A DNA stretch of 37,894 bases from positions 1-37,894 of the forward strand of contig JBBHKE010000396.1 in NCBI GenBank assembly GCA_037447655.1. Reading direction: 5' to 3'. The stretch's first letter is position 1. Every line of letters begins with the position of its first letter. The stretch is from Zygnema cylindricum (lineage: Eukaryota > Streptophyta > Zygnematophyceae > Zygnematales > Zygnemataceae). This document shows positions 19,446 to 31,661 of the stretch, in pieces. The notes under the pieces were generated by a model that was not told where the DNA came from, did not search any database, and saw nothing but the letters and a program-made list of their open reading frames with translations. The translations under genes and the position numbers were made by a program.

Positions 19446-20222
19446 GGGTTTGTCCCCATGTACTTATAATTTAGCGAACTTACTTTGTATTTTAGCGCGG
19501 ATCCGCCGGACCCGGTTTTCAAGTGTCCCTATGTCTGTAAGGACGAAATCGTAACTTACGCGTGTGACGATTGTATACGTTGACAATACCCGTGACGGTT
19601 GTCAACGTCTACAATCTGTGGTCGCACGTTATTTTTTGGAAGTGCGTGTGACGTCGCATTGTCTTACCGTGACATTGTAGACGTACCGCCTTCCAGCCTG
19701 TGCCGTTTCACGGTTGAAGACGAGGCGCTTTGCCTTCGCGTCTCCTACCCGGTCGACGTGAAATGGCATTGGAATTTGAAGACCCCCTGCAAAAAAAAAA
19801 TCCTTACTGGACGAAAACGGACAAAACCAAACAAATTGTGTACTTTTCTTCGTCGTATTCGAACGCAAACGAACAAAACATAGCGAATTCTGTACTTTTC
19901 TTTGTCTTTGGAAATCGTGTGATTTTTTTCGGAAATTACGGCACTTTCGAATATATGTTCCTATTTGTTTGTAGAAAATCCCTAGTTTTAAAACACATCG
20001 CGCATGTGTTTTAAACGTAAGGTTGAAGATGACGTTTTTTGTCGTGGGGGTGGGTTGAAAAACACAAGATGACAAATTTTCATACATCCTAAATTCGAGA
20101 ATGACGCAAATTGTACTCTACAAATTTGCGATTCTTTCGTACGGATTCAACTTACGCAGTACGGCGCTAAGTTTTACAGCAAAACGACAGAAAAAAAACC
20201 CTTACTTATGCACATGGGGACA
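19446..20222. mobile_element. Non-autonomous TIR element (TCCCCATGT family), full-length copy
   Basis: The ends are inverted repeats: GGGTTTGTCCCCATGTACTT at the left and, on the minus strand, GTTATGTCCCCATGTGCATA at the right. Length is about 780 bp. The centre has a perfect-looking palindrome at 19986-20014 (TTTAAAACACATCG/CGCATGTGTTTTAAA). No transposase is visible. Related copies lie at 18020, 29499, 29729 and 30338. Confidence 0.65.
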
Positions 20223-20227
20223 TAACC

Positions 20228-20402
20228 TTAATGTTTTTTTTGCCTCTTGAAACATATTTTCTCCGTACACACTTATCGAATTTTGGATCTGACAGTTGCA
20301 ATTGAGAGGTAACATTGTCAGCTCCCGATTGGCGGTTTCAAATTGAAAATCCGACAATTGTGTACGGATAAAATGTATTATAAGTGGCGAAAAAAACATT
20401 AA
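20228..20402. mobile_element. Foldback MITE with TTAA ends (175 bp)
   Basis: The first about 65 bp and the last about 65 bp are imperfect inverted repeats (TTAATGTTTTTTTTGCC... against ...GCGAAAAAAACATTAA). The whole unit could fold into one long hairpin. Both edges are TTAA, the target used by piggyBac-type elements, which suggests a TTAA-type MITE. It sits immediately beside the preceding TIR element. Confidence 0.6.
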
Positions 20403-22129
20403 CACTGATAGCGATACATGGTGTACTGTACCGTATCGAATACTTCTGTCGAATTCAAAACAACATATTCAACATCAAATGTAACCTTGATGTCTTTAAT
20501 ATGACCTAATTTATCCCTTTTCAAGACTGTACCTCCCTTGAGCGCCCTTCCAGCTTTCTCCTGCCCTGTCTTCTCTCTTTCCAGAAAACTCCTCTACCAC
20601 ACAGTATATGTTGTATATTGAGCTTAAGAGCTCAAAATTTACAACTGAGCAATCACTAGACACGGTTGAAAAATTTGAGCATGGGTACAGGAAATTAAAT
20701 TAATGGCAAGCTTTCTGTATTTAAAAACCTGAAGATTAGATTTTTGTTACTTTCACACCTACCATCAAAGCTATATTGCATACATTCACTAAGAAAAAAA
20801 AATGTTCAAACAACAATTTGAACACCATTTCACCCAGTTGCACATTTATTTGATTTGACCGGAAGATCACAACACTGACCAGCTTCAATCAGAAAGACCA
20901 GCAGAAGAGTTACAGAAAAGAAAGAAAAAAGTAAATTCGCAACAAGCAGACTATACTGAGTTTACGGCTCCCTGGTTACATGCACCAACTAGCTTCGCAC
21001 GAGTGCCGATTGCATGATTTACTACCTACAAGATGAATTGTCGATCAACCATAAGAAAATATTCACAGTCAACGTGAATTAGCGCAAGTACTGTAAAGTG
21101 TAGCCAAAATGAGTAGCATAGTCGGTAAAAGCTAAAAAGCTCATACTAATCAACATTTTCACCCCCATGAGGACAGATGACATGCTCAAAAACATTCATT
21201 CGGTATACCGGCTATCCTCCCTAAAAGTTAGTGATTAATAACAATATCACTTTGGGAGTAACCAAACTGAAGTATGTTTCACAATTTAACCCGTTCTGCG
21301 CCCCTGAACTAAATAGTGTTTACACACTAATTTATGATTCAGGTAATTAAAGTTTAAATTAAATAAGAGAGATGAACTCAACCAGGAACGGGCGTTGGTA
21401 CTGTCATCACTCACTGTAAAACAGCTTTCTTGTCAAATTCCTTCAGAAGCAAATGATAACAGTCCAAACCAAAAGACAAGCTGAAAGAATGAAGGAAATG
21501 AACATGTGAAGCAAAATATGTTCAAAGCGAGGGAAAACTTGCAAAAATGTTGACAAGCTAAACAAATGAATTCTGCATTTTTTTAGTTTTTAGCAAGTTT
21601 GGAACTATTGCAGTGAAAGGCCGTTCTTCGCTCCACACAAGTTTTGAAGTTCATAGCAAGTTGATTACTTTCTGCACTCCATTTGCCACAGATATACCAC
21701 TACTGTAATAGAAATTGTGATTAAATCTCAATAACCGAAAGAAATAAGAGTCAAAAGAATGTACTGATAATTTTTGTATTATCACCCACCAACCATGTCC
21801 TCTACTTTCTTTTATGTGGCCCTAATGCTCAACTGCCCATTTGCAGTCAGTCCTGAAATACTGAAATTAGTCAAAAAGATGTCTTTTTCCACCATCAAAT
21901 TCAAAATCTACAATTTACTTTATCGAAAATACTCTCCTCCACCAACTCCCGTATACAACATCTGAAAGTGATTACTGGGAAGTGTCTGGATTGTCTTAGT
22001 GGAGAGAGAGACCTATCTAAAAGATCAAAAAATGGACGAAAAAAAAAATATGAATAACCTATGTAAGAAAATAAAAATAAAAGAAAACAAACAAGATCCA
22101 TCCAATGTTTTGAAGGAATCCAAAAAAGG
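20403..22129. other. AT-rich sequence without a recognised gene
   Basis: I see no long coding frame, tRNA, or repeat shared with the rest of the window. The sequence is AT-rich with short A runs. The part nearest 22217 may include the 3' untranslated region of the minus-strand desaturase, but no clear polyadenylation signal could be chosen. Confidence 0.5.
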
Positions 22130-22205
22130 ATGAAGACGGAAGGGGAGGAGAGGAGGAGAGGAGACGGCGGAGGAGAGGGAGGAGGATGGGGAGGAGGGGG
22201 AGTGG
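22130..22205. repeat. Purine-rich GGA/GGAGGA tract
   Basis: This is an almost pure G/A tract on the plus strand (pyrimidine on the desaturase strand), starting 12 bases past the desaturase stop codon. It is probably transcribed as part of its 3' untranslated region. Confidence 0.8.
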
Positions 22206-22216
22206 GAGACTTTTTA

Positions 22217-25200
22217 TCATGCAGCAGCAGCAACCTCCGCAAGCCGTTGCATGACCAATGATGTGCCTGTGGCCATACTGACATCTTCAAACTGGAGACC
22301 GTGTTTCATGCATAGATCGCGGACTGACTTGGTTATGTACTTCAGGTTATGTCGAGGCAAGTTTGGGAACAAATGATGTTCGATTTGGCGGTTCAGACCG
22401 CCTGTGAACCAATCGTTAAAAAGAGAGCTCTGGATATCCCTCGTTGAAATTATCTGTGAGTCATTAAAATAGAAAATGAGAATGACGACATCAACATCAT
22501 ACTAAGAAGCTTCGGGGCCCCTTACATTTCTTACAATTACTGTACAACCCCGATTTTAACATCCAGAGGTCCATGAACTTATACAGTACATAAGCCGTTT
22601 GAAAAGCCTTGTTCGGTGGTTTGCAAGACTTACCAAAATACAAAAACCGGAATCAAAATCAACATGGAGAAACAATAGTTATGCCAGAATTAATGTACAG
22701 ATAAGCAATATACAATTTGATTAACAGCATGACAATAGACACTACACTAACAGAACAACGACTCTTTTATTAACAGAATAATAAGCAGCCATACGAACTT
22801 CAGATACATGAAAAACATCAGAAAGAGAAGAAACGTCTAGAATAAGGACCCCAGGGAAGTAAATAGTGAAGATAAGTGGACACTCACTTGAGCACTGTAA
22901 AAATCCTTGGGGTCTGAGTAAATTTCCATCGCATTGTGGCTCTGTACAAACACGATGCCTAAGAAAAATCCACTAATAATTTCTGCCGCCACTATCCACA
23001 ATAGAGCCTTTCCAGCTGGTAGATAAGCGAACGCGAGGCCAAAAACCCAAACATAATGTAGTGATAAAAAACCAGTCTCCAATGTCCGTTTTTCAGAAGA
23101 CATAGGGCTATAAAGAACGTGGAGCCAGCTTGAATGAAGCCTGAAACCACATCACCACAAATGATAATTCAACATCGAATAAAGAAAAGAATTTGGTACA
23201 ACGCACATGGCTATTACAGCTGGTACATTACTGGTGTGTACACTTTGTTCGAATTAGCTACACTGAAACTTGTTTTGCCGCCTGGCTCATTATGTGCCAC
23301 TCACAAAATACTGTTATTAACACCAAAATGACGCTCACTCGAATTAGAGTGACTAACTCTAATAGCGATGAGCAGTGCACTATTCTGAGACCTAACAAAG
23401 CATGTGTGAACCATCATAAACGTGCACTTGTCCAAAGGTAGAGAGGAGTAACTCAAAAATTGAAAAAAAAACAGGAAGGACAAAAGAAAAAAAAAACACA
23501 AATGGATCTTGAAGAATTGGTGGAATTCATCACTATTGGTAGACTAGCAGTTCCACTCACCATGAAAAACGAGCGAACAACAGAACTGGAAAGAAGAATA
23601 TCTGTTGCCAGCGAAGAAAACTTCGCACTGTTTTTGATTCCACAGTCTCCAACATCTCCAAGCTCCACGCAAGAATAGGAATAGTATCAATATCTGGGTC
23701 TACCGGATGATAGGATTCATCGCATTCATTAGGAGCCGCATGATGAAGGTTGTGTTTTGATGTCCACCAGGAGTCACTGAATCCCATAGCTATATTTCCC
23801 AAGAAGTAGCCTCCAATCCAGTGGTTTAACGAGCGCGATTTGAAAACCTGTAAATTAGAAGAAGGAAATTTTTCTGTTAAGGAGAAGTATAGGAAGAGGT
23901 ATGAGTAGGAGTTAACAGGTAGAAGGCAAATTAAAATGAAACACTCTATGGGAAACCAATCACAAAGCAGTGGACTCTGAAAAGATGAAGCAAGAGTTAT
24001 GTCGGTAATGGAAAAAGATTACAGAAGGAAAAGAGTTTTTACCCAAAGATATTATAGTAGTAATGACAGAATCTATAATATATGATGTAAAGGATATACC
24101 GGAAACAAGAGGTACATAAATAACATATAAAGCCCATTTTGCCAATTCAAACACAATTTCAAATACAGACAAATTTCCTGAAATGGATCAGTGAAATCTC
24201 ATGACAGTTGGTTCAGTACCACCATTGCAGAATAATCTCCCCTTATCAAATTCTAGTCTTTGCAATATCCACCATAGCTTGTAGGGAGCGAGTTAAGAAC
24301 GAGACTACTACCCACCTGATGGTGGAGGAAATCGTGTGCGAGCCAGCCTGACTGCTGGAAGAATAGACCCAAAAAAGTTGCTGAAGTCAGCAGCGCCAAC
24401 AATGACGTCGACCAAGCCACAATAGTCCAACTTGCGATGAGGAGACTGAAGGTAGAGAGGAGCTTGTAGACGTAGTAGATCTTGCTAGATTCAAAAAGGC
24501 GATTGCGAACCATCGACGACCGAAGCTCACGAAAATCTTTGAGAAGTTCGGGAGTAGGTTCCTCTTGCTGGACAAAGATACACCAGAGAGGAGAAATCAG
24601 AGGAAGAATGAGAGTCAAAAAAAGGACCATGAGAAGAGAATGACATAACAACAAGAGGCGTGTGTTATAGACATACACCATATACCATTAAACCTTATTC
24701 CAGAGTGGAACTTTTCCAAACTTCCATCGAGCATCATTGGAAGTAACAACATTCAAAACTCGAAAAAAAAATAGAGTAATCGTGAAGCATTTTATAGCCC
24801 CAGAATGGGACAAAAAAACTGAAATTGAACAACACCCTTTCGCAAGAACGCAAGAGGAATTCTAAAGTCCTCCTTGTTGAGCTTCAGAAAGTAGATTCCA
24901 GTAACCTTGAAAACAACAGACCCATAAGCCTCACGGATCATCTCACAAGAAAAATAAGACAAACTTCCAGCAAATGCATGAAATAAGAAGTTCCCTCTCC
25001 AATAAAAGCAGAATAGAAGGTAATAAAATGTGTGATCACCTTCACATTGTTAATGTTGGCAAAATTCACCATCAAATTGGCACAATATAGGTCAACAGAT
25101 TCAGATCACATGCATTCTTGCACTTTAGATAACATTAGACGGTCAGAACTTCCTGGATAAACTGGAATTGGACAAAAAGAAACGCAAAAGGCTGCCACAA

Positions 25201-25994
25201 TATGAAAAAATCGAGAGTAATAGGAAATTACACACACATGTAACTCGTGTGCCTGACATAATCATAGTGTTTTTACAAAAAATTGTACGATTTTGTAAAG
25301 AGAACATTTTTCCCTGTACGATTAGAAAGATTAGTGGCCAGGATCGCCAATATCACCAGTAACGCCAGTAATCGCGCATGTTTAATTACCACACAGCCGT
25401 AAAATTACCTGATATTCACCGATCTGAAATTGTTTCAGGAAATTCCATGTGCTGGAGCCATGGAAGTTGGAGAATACATCTGTCGCGTCCCGTCCAGCAA
25501 AAGCGAGAATAACAGGGCCACCAGGATGACTTTTTGTGAAGTTACTCACATCATAAACCTGATTAGTCCAATAACAAAAAAGGAAAACCAATGGTAGTTA
25601 GTTAGGCGATTTCATTTTCGATGAGCATAGATCTTCTCTAGATTCAAGCTCAACTTTACAAACAACCTTGACTTGCGATTATCTAACATGCCAGATCAAC
25701 AGTGGAGCAGTAAAAGGTGAAACAAGAAGGAAAACCCCGGATGGATATACGTATGCCAAGAAAAGCTGCATAACTAAATTCAGCAACAAATAAACTTCTT
25801 CATTATTAAGAGGTTCCAGCAACTTCGAATACAACGCAGGCTCTGACCTTGTTTCGGACGATCACCCAGCAATCATCTGGCTTGTTGTGAGCTGCCACGT
25901 CAGACAACCTGTACTTGCAAGAAACTTCCAAACAGTCCACACCAGAGGCAGTCCTGGCAGGAGCCGCCTGGATGCAACTGTCCCTGAGACACAT
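22217..25994 (-). CDS. Cytochrome b5-fused front-end fatty acid desaturase, probably delta-6 (six exons, 441 residues)
   Basis: This is an ER-membrane desaturase that inserts a double bond between an existing one and the carboxyl end of a polyunsaturated acyl chain, using electrons from its own cytochrome b5 domain. Exons, 5' to 3' on the minus strand, are 25994-25848, 25558-25409, 24567-24316, 23847-23561, 23140-22888 and 22453-22217. All junctions are GT/AG, phases agree, and the total is 1,326 nt with stop. The cytochrome b5 domain spans about residues 28-99, with heme ligands in HPGG (60-63) and His82. Histidine boxes are HDFLHH (177-182), HNLHH (215-219) and QIEHH (386-390); Gln in the third box marks front-end desaturases. 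Hydrophobic segments lie in exons 3 and 5. The start is the first ATG after an in-frame TAG at 26021-26019. The nearest relatives I recall are moss and liverwort delta-6 desaturases. Delta-5, delta-8 or sphingolipid specificity cannot be excluded. It appears intact. Confidence 0.88.
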
Positions 25995-26316
25995 TCTTGC
26001 AGAGAGAGATGATAACCTCTACTGCTTCAAACCTTCAGCTAAATCTGCAGAAGCCTTACAAGTTCCAAGTTCCAAGATACAAGAGACTCGGGAAAGCTTC
26101 ACTGACGAGAATTTCAGGTAAATCGAAATAGATATGCTAAACTAAAGTACAGCACAGCACAAGTGAAAACTACAGTTATGATACGATTTTATTCTGCACC
26201 AAAGGATCGGTGGGAAAAAAATGTTCGCAGGAGTGAACGTGTTTCTCTGACCTTGCAGCCGTACAGCTCTTGAATAAGCAGCAAAAAATTTTAGAGGGTG
26301 ACGAAGTATGGCAACT
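25995..26316 (-). promoter_or_regulatory. Upstream region of the desaturase gene
   Basis: About 320 bp separate the start codon from the MITE at 26317. It presumably holds the 5' untranslated region and core promoter. I see no convincing TATA box and do not assign a transcription start. Confidence 0.35.
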
Positions 26317-26935
26317 ACACCGTGAATCGTAATTAGAGTAAATTACTCTAATTCGGTCGCTCGAAATTTCGACTCTATTACATCAAATAGAGTAAATGAT
26401 TCTAATTTTTTCATTATTCTAATTTAGGTAAGTTTAATTAGCGTAACAGAATTGTAATATAGGTTCTTTTTAAATAGTGTGGAGTACGGACGAGGTTCGA
26501 CCGTGCAAAACTGTACTTTTTTAAGTAAAAAAGTACAAATAATGATTTAATACAATCGCGCTCGCACGTGAAATCGGACTAAGCGAAAAATTAATCACAT
26601 CAAAAAAAAGCCGTTCGCATAACTCTCGTCCGTCGACAGCATCGTCGTCAGTGTGAACATTAACTGACATTCAGCGCGACAAATAATACTAGCGTCATAA
26701 TGACGTCAAAACTATACGGACTGACAGATTTTGTACGTCCACGTAGTTTAGTGTTTATAATTTCAGCGCGGATATTTATTGCCGACATAACCCAATATAG
26801 AGTACTTAAATAAATTAGAGTAAACTTCCTCTGTGAAAAAGTTCTATCACATAAATTAGAGTTCATTACTCAAATTGTTTTTTTTTTGTTTTTTTACTCT
26901 AATTTTTTCATTACTCTAATTACGATTCGCGGTGT
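26317..26935. mobile_element. MITE with 3-bp target duplication (619 bp)
   Basis: The terminal inverted repeats are ACACCGTGAATCGTAATTAG at the left and the reverse complement of CTAATTACGATTCGCGGTGT at the right. Both are followed inward by tandem TTAGAGTAA-like words. The element is flanked by ACT on both sides (26314-26316 and 26936-26938), consistent with a 3-bp target-site duplication of the PIF/Harbinger type. There is no coding sequence. It sits upstream of the desaturase, so it may influence its promoter. Confidence 0.75.
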
Positions 26936-29498
26936 ACTGTACTGGGAGTGGTAGAAAGTGGTACACTGCGGCAGCAGATGGATTACGGCAATCTGTCGGT
27001 GATTCCGTTGAAGAGTCGGCGACGCTCGTGGCCAAAGAAATGCTAACGAACGGAAGGAAACGACATGTGAGATACGGTAGGTGATAGCTAGAACGCGAAT
27101 CTTCACCGTTCAATTAAGATATCTAAAACGGCGAGATTGGCAGAACGCGTTTTGCGGGTAAGCGTCTGTTGCTGGTTGGTGAAAGAAAAATAAACATCCT
27201 GGCCGTTCGTTTTAAACTTTACGTAACTGCGAACTGCATAGAGGCCCCGTCCTCCGGGGAAACTGTCCTGTTTAAAAGTGAAAAAAAAGATAACGAGAAA
27301 AGTAGAAGAGCAACACTTTTTGCGATCCGCCTTAAAGATCGCGATCACGGATGGATAATGGCGTGGCTGTACCGCAGTCGAACACCTCGCTTTGTTGCTT
27401 TTCTCTTTCCGTCAAGAATTATCCGTCCGTACTTATGAGCTATAAATATCTAACAGAAACAGCCAGTTTTATTGGCTGTGGATGCTGGCGTAAATGAAGG
27501 AGAGATTTTTTTTTAGAGTGTACTGCCGAGAGGGAGCCTGACAAATTGTCCTTTACCGTATACGTTTGATCGAATTTCAAAACGCTATCGTACGATGCCA
27601 TTTTCCTTTGGAACCGATGTTAAGGTCGCACAAACTACGGCACATGAATGTATTTTTAGTATTTTATATATTTTTTTATGTACATGTAAAATGTATAAAG
27701 CCTACAGGATCATGCCACGTTTAGGCACAAGATCTTTCAAAACGACCTTTTCAATAGAAACTCCCGTTTTCATAGAGTCGTACATTCATCGATTGTGTTT
27801 CGCCGATATCGAACGGATTCGACATTCCGAAAATTCTTTGCGACAAATTGAGAATCTTGACGTTTTTTCTACGCCGCACAAATCGGCGTGAGAACACCGA
27901 CAATTTCCAAATTCCAATGTTCGGTTCTGAAATTTACACCCTTGCTGACGTACAGTGCTGTAGTACACACATGAAATGTGTACGGTTCCCCACACAGGGT
28001 TAAGGCGAAATGACAAAAAAAAAAAACGAAGATAGCGCCCACCCACATTTATCAATTGCATCGCCTCTCTTCTCGAAATAGCCTGTGACGTGGAAGCGTG
28101 GAATTCGGAGCCTGTAAAAAAATAAAACAATCGTTCCCGAGTGGCTGCGGGCAGGACACCACCTTTTTGTCCTTGGACGCAACGAATCAAGATCGTATCT
28201 GCAAGGATACGAGAAACCCCGCGGAAGTGTACCTTCTACAGCTGGCCGCTGACGGCTACAAGTGCATGCGCACAAACTGGCCGCTACAGTGGTTGCATTG
28301 GCATTTACAGTTTTACGTCCAATGAAAATGGACGTTCTAAGACCTCGGAAAGTCGGAAACCAACGACGCCCGATGCTGTATTCGAGCTTGCGGATATTTT
28401 GGCAGCATTACTGTACTTCGGCGCGAAAAACGATTCGGGGCGTTATCAGTGGTTGAAGGCATAGTTCAAAAGTAGGCGTTTTTATGGTAGGCCTTTGGTC
28501 GGCACCTTTATCGTAAGTTGTGTTATGGGCTTTTCATGTGATCTTCTTAGATCGCTACTTTGATCACCGATCGTCCAAATCTGACGGTGTAAATAATTTT
28601 TTTTTTGTCCGAATGTTTTAATTGGTCCAATTTTTGGTCCAAATGTTTTAATTGGTCCGAATAGGTCAGAATACAATATGGTCTTAAGGTCAGATTGTAT
28701 GTTTTGCATACAATAGGCATATTGAATGGGACTACTTTCACCTACATTTGAACTATGGTTGAAGGACTTATTCAAAAAACTAAAAAACCCTAAAAATTGA
28801 TGAACAAAGCAAAAAAAACCAGAAAATCCTAAACCCTGAAAACCTGAAAAAAAGGTAGATAACCGTTATATGCCCTTCAATATGTATAAAAAGGTAGATA
28901 TACGCCCTTCAATATGTATAAACCAATTTACAGTGATTTTAGAATTTTTTCAACGGACAAAGAACGTATTTGAAAGGATATACAGCTAAAACATTTGGCA
29001 GATGTGGAAGGTATCCCTATACGGACAAATTGGAATCTGTTTCCGTGGGGACGTAAACGTTAAGAATTTCCTAAAAGACCAGGGCGTTTTTGAGACGCTT
29101 TCGTAAAAGTTAGATATAAGCCAACGCAACAGATTCAGATCTAATCGCAATGGAATGCCGCCTTGACACCGTAAAATGGATGTCCACGTACCGCTAAGAT
29201 TGGGTTCATTAAGCAATTTTACGGTGAAAAAAAATCGTTTTGGAAAAAAGCTATGAGCTTCAAAAGCTCAATCTTTTGGGATAGCCGCGGGATATCGAGA
29301 AACCTTTCATTTCGCTACGCTTGGAATGTTAAAGGCAAAGAAATAAACCCAAGGAACACTAATAATGTGCGTACATTTTGGAACGTCAAGAGTTTCAGTT
29401 GAAATTTTGTGGAAACTTGTTCCAAATGGAGGAAAATCTTTTACACGTGCCGATGTGGTGGAATGCGACGCGATCTGTTTTTGTGTGAATGTTTATTT
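26936..29498. other. Intergenic sequence without a recognised gene
   Basis: Frames of up to about 130 codons occur on both strands, but none shows a family motif or coding-like composition. Short local repeats are visible: TCC(A/G)AATGTTTTAATTGGTCC twice near 28608-28660, and an AAAAAGGTAGATA...CCCTTCAATATGTATAA unit twice near 28850-28922. Confidence 0.5.
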
Positions 29499-29728
29499 AG
29501 GGTACGACCCCATGTGGCTAAGTACGGGTTTTTTTTCTGTCATTTTATTGTAAAACTTAGTGTTGTACTGCTAAAGTTGCAACCGTACGAAGAAATCGCA
29601 AATTTGTAGAGTACAATTTGCGTCATCCTCGAACTTAGGATGTACGAAAATTTGTCGTCTTGAGTCTTTTCGACCCTCTGTCACGTCATCTTCAAACTTA
29701 TCATCAAACACATCAGCGATGTGTTTTA
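29499..29728 (+). mobile_element. TCCCCATGT-family TIR element, left half
   Basis: It begins AGGGTACGACCCCATGTGGC and matches the reverse complement of 20000-20222 (CAAATTTGTAGAGTACAATTTGCGTCAT block). It ends just after its central palindrome (29706-29726), where a second family member starts. It is either truncated or interrupted by the next copy. Confidence 0.6.
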
Positions 29729-30170
29729 GGGTACGTCTCCATGTGCCAAAGTAAGGGTTATTTTCTATCGTTTTCCTCTAAAAATCAGCGTCGTACCGCG
29801 TAAGTTTCAACCGTACAACAAAATCGAAAAAAAGAGAAGTACATTTTGAGTCATCATCGAACTTAGAATGTACAACATGTTGTCGTTTTGTGTTTTTCGA
29901 CACAAAACAACAACACAAAACTGCCACGGCAAGAAACGTAATCTTCAAACTTTTCTTTAAAACACATGGACGATGTGTTTTAAATCAAAGTATTTTTGCT
30001 AAAAAAATAGGAACACATATTAGCACGTGTAACATTTTTTCAAAAATTTCAAACGAATTCAAGCGACTACGAAAAGTACATTATTCGTTATGTTTTGTCT
30101 GTTTGTGTCCATCAAAGTACACAATTTCTTCGTAAGTTCGCTAAGTTACAAGTACATGGGGCCCTACCCT
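29729..30170. mobile_element. TCCCCATGT-family TIR element, complete short copy (about 440 bp)
   Basis: The left end is GGGTACGTCTCCATGTGCC. The right end, read on the minus strand, is GTAGGGTAGGGCCCCATGTACTTG, followed inward by the TAGCGAACTTA block of the 19446 copy. The orientation is opposite to that copy. The central palindrome is at 29956-29984. There is no coding sequence. Confidence 0.65.
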
Positions 30171-30337
30171 ACTTACATACGGAAATCACAGTACTGTACG
30201 GCTTCATTTGTCGTATGAAAAAAATACCTCTGCTAAAACCATTTCTTTTCGTATGGTAGACTCCCCTCAGTCGATATATGCTTCACTTGTTTTATATTTA
30301 ACTTTACCCGACAGATGATTTACGAGATTAGAGATCA

Positions 30338-31205
30338 TTAAGGGCACTTTCCCATGTGATAAAGTAAGGGTTTTTTCTCTGTTGTTTTCCGCTAAAACTT
30401 CGCACGCAACGAGAAAATCCGCAGTTGCACACAGAAAATGAAGTTACCACAGTACAATTTGCGCCAATTTGAAACTTTAGATGTATTGCAGTTTATCGTC
30501 TAGCGCGTTTCGACCCACTTTCGTATCCCTCCAGCTCATCTTCAAACCTTGACTCAAATCACCTCGCGAGGCGATTTTAACTAAAGTTTCATGAAGTGAA
30601 CGAATAGGCGAACGTCGTCGCACGCTTCGGATGTTTTTGAGAACTTTTCTTTGCAGCGTACTAAAAATAAATGCACTGCACGTTTACAGCCTTTGCATAC
30701 TTTTTTCGGTGCGCTTTTTTATGTACATGAGCCGTGGAGGGGTCTTGACCAACGGACGCCATTTCGTCAAAAGCGAAGTCTATGAAGGCGAGTCTTTCTC
30801 CCTCCCCGTCCCATTACCGTGTCTATCTCACAGTTATTGAAATGAAAAATGGTAAGAATGGTATCAACTGAAAGATATCTCAAAAACATTACTTTTGATT
30901 GTCTTGGACGTATTTGATGGCAAGTAGAGTGAGAAACGACAAAAACAAAAATTCGAGAAACCATGGCAAAAAGTTTTGGAATTAGTGACGTCGACGCTAT
31001 CATAAGTGAGAGTGACGTCAAAATATCACAAACCCTAAACCTCTAAAATGTCACAAAAAACAAGTATACAATAGACGCCTACAATCGTCGCTATTTTGTA
31101 AACGTCATCAATTATCGCAAGTATTGTAGTCTTCTACAACCGTCACAAATTACACCCACGTCTACATCCGTCACAATTTAAAGTAACGATTTTATTGCGT
31201 TACAT
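30338..31205. mobile_element. TCCCCATGT-family TIR element, diverged copy
   Basis: The left end, AAGGGCACTTTCCCATGTGATAA, leads into AGTAAGGGTTTTTTCTCTG and the ACAATTTGCG block. The palindrome at 30556-30577 has a different sequence but still pairs. Near 31065-31200 there are TACAATCGTC and CGTCTACA...CGTCACAA blocks related to the GTGACGATTGTA...CTACAATC region of 19560-19680. The right terminus is not clear. Confidence 0.5.
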
Positions 31206-31382
31206 CATAACACTCTAAATGTAGTATGGAAAATCTTCGCTAAAAAAAAAAAGTAACAAGACTAAGTTTCAATTACATGGGAAAGAGCAGAAGTAGCAAA
31301 AGGTTGCAAAAAAACAGGTTAATAACAAGGTAACAAAACTACCTCATCCAAATGAACCTCAGACTTATGGAGAGGCGATAAA

Positions 31383-31661
31383 TTGTCAAAAAAAAACCGG
31401 TGGAAGACAACCATCAATCAAGAGATGGCCTCGATTATGGCAGCCGATACTTGGGAGTTGGTGGATTGTCCACCTAACAGAAAACCAATCGGTTGTAAGT
31501 GGGTGTTCAAATTAAAACTGAACCGCGATAACACCATTGAGCGTTATAAGGCTCAGTTAGTGGTAAAAGTATTAACACAGAAAGAGGGAATCGACTACGA
31601 GGAAACCTTTGCTCGGTCGTCAAATTTCCCTCCGTCCACATACTTCTTAATTTGGCAGTGT
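31383..31661 (+). pseudogene. Ty1/copia reverse transcriptase fragment
   Basis: This is the N-terminal part of a copia RT: an EMASIMAADTWELV segment, NRKPIGCKWVFKLKLN, TIERYKAQLV and GIDYEETFA, all classic copia signatures. A one-base frame shift at about 31610 moves the following VVKFPSVHILLNLAV block into another frame. The sequence stops at LAV, before the catalytic YVDD region, because SINE copy 3 begins there. The rest of the element is not next to it. Confidence 0.85.

Noticed and set aside
22130-22205. Purine tract as a Shine-Dalgarno-like or origin signal
   Set aside because: The genome is clearly eukaryotic with spliced genes, and the tract lies in a likely 3' untranslated region.
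27595-27891. A 98-codon frame starting at a plausible ATG
   Set aside because: No recognisable motif, no neighbouring exon signals, and it lies in AT-rich sequence full of short repeats. Not supported as a gene.
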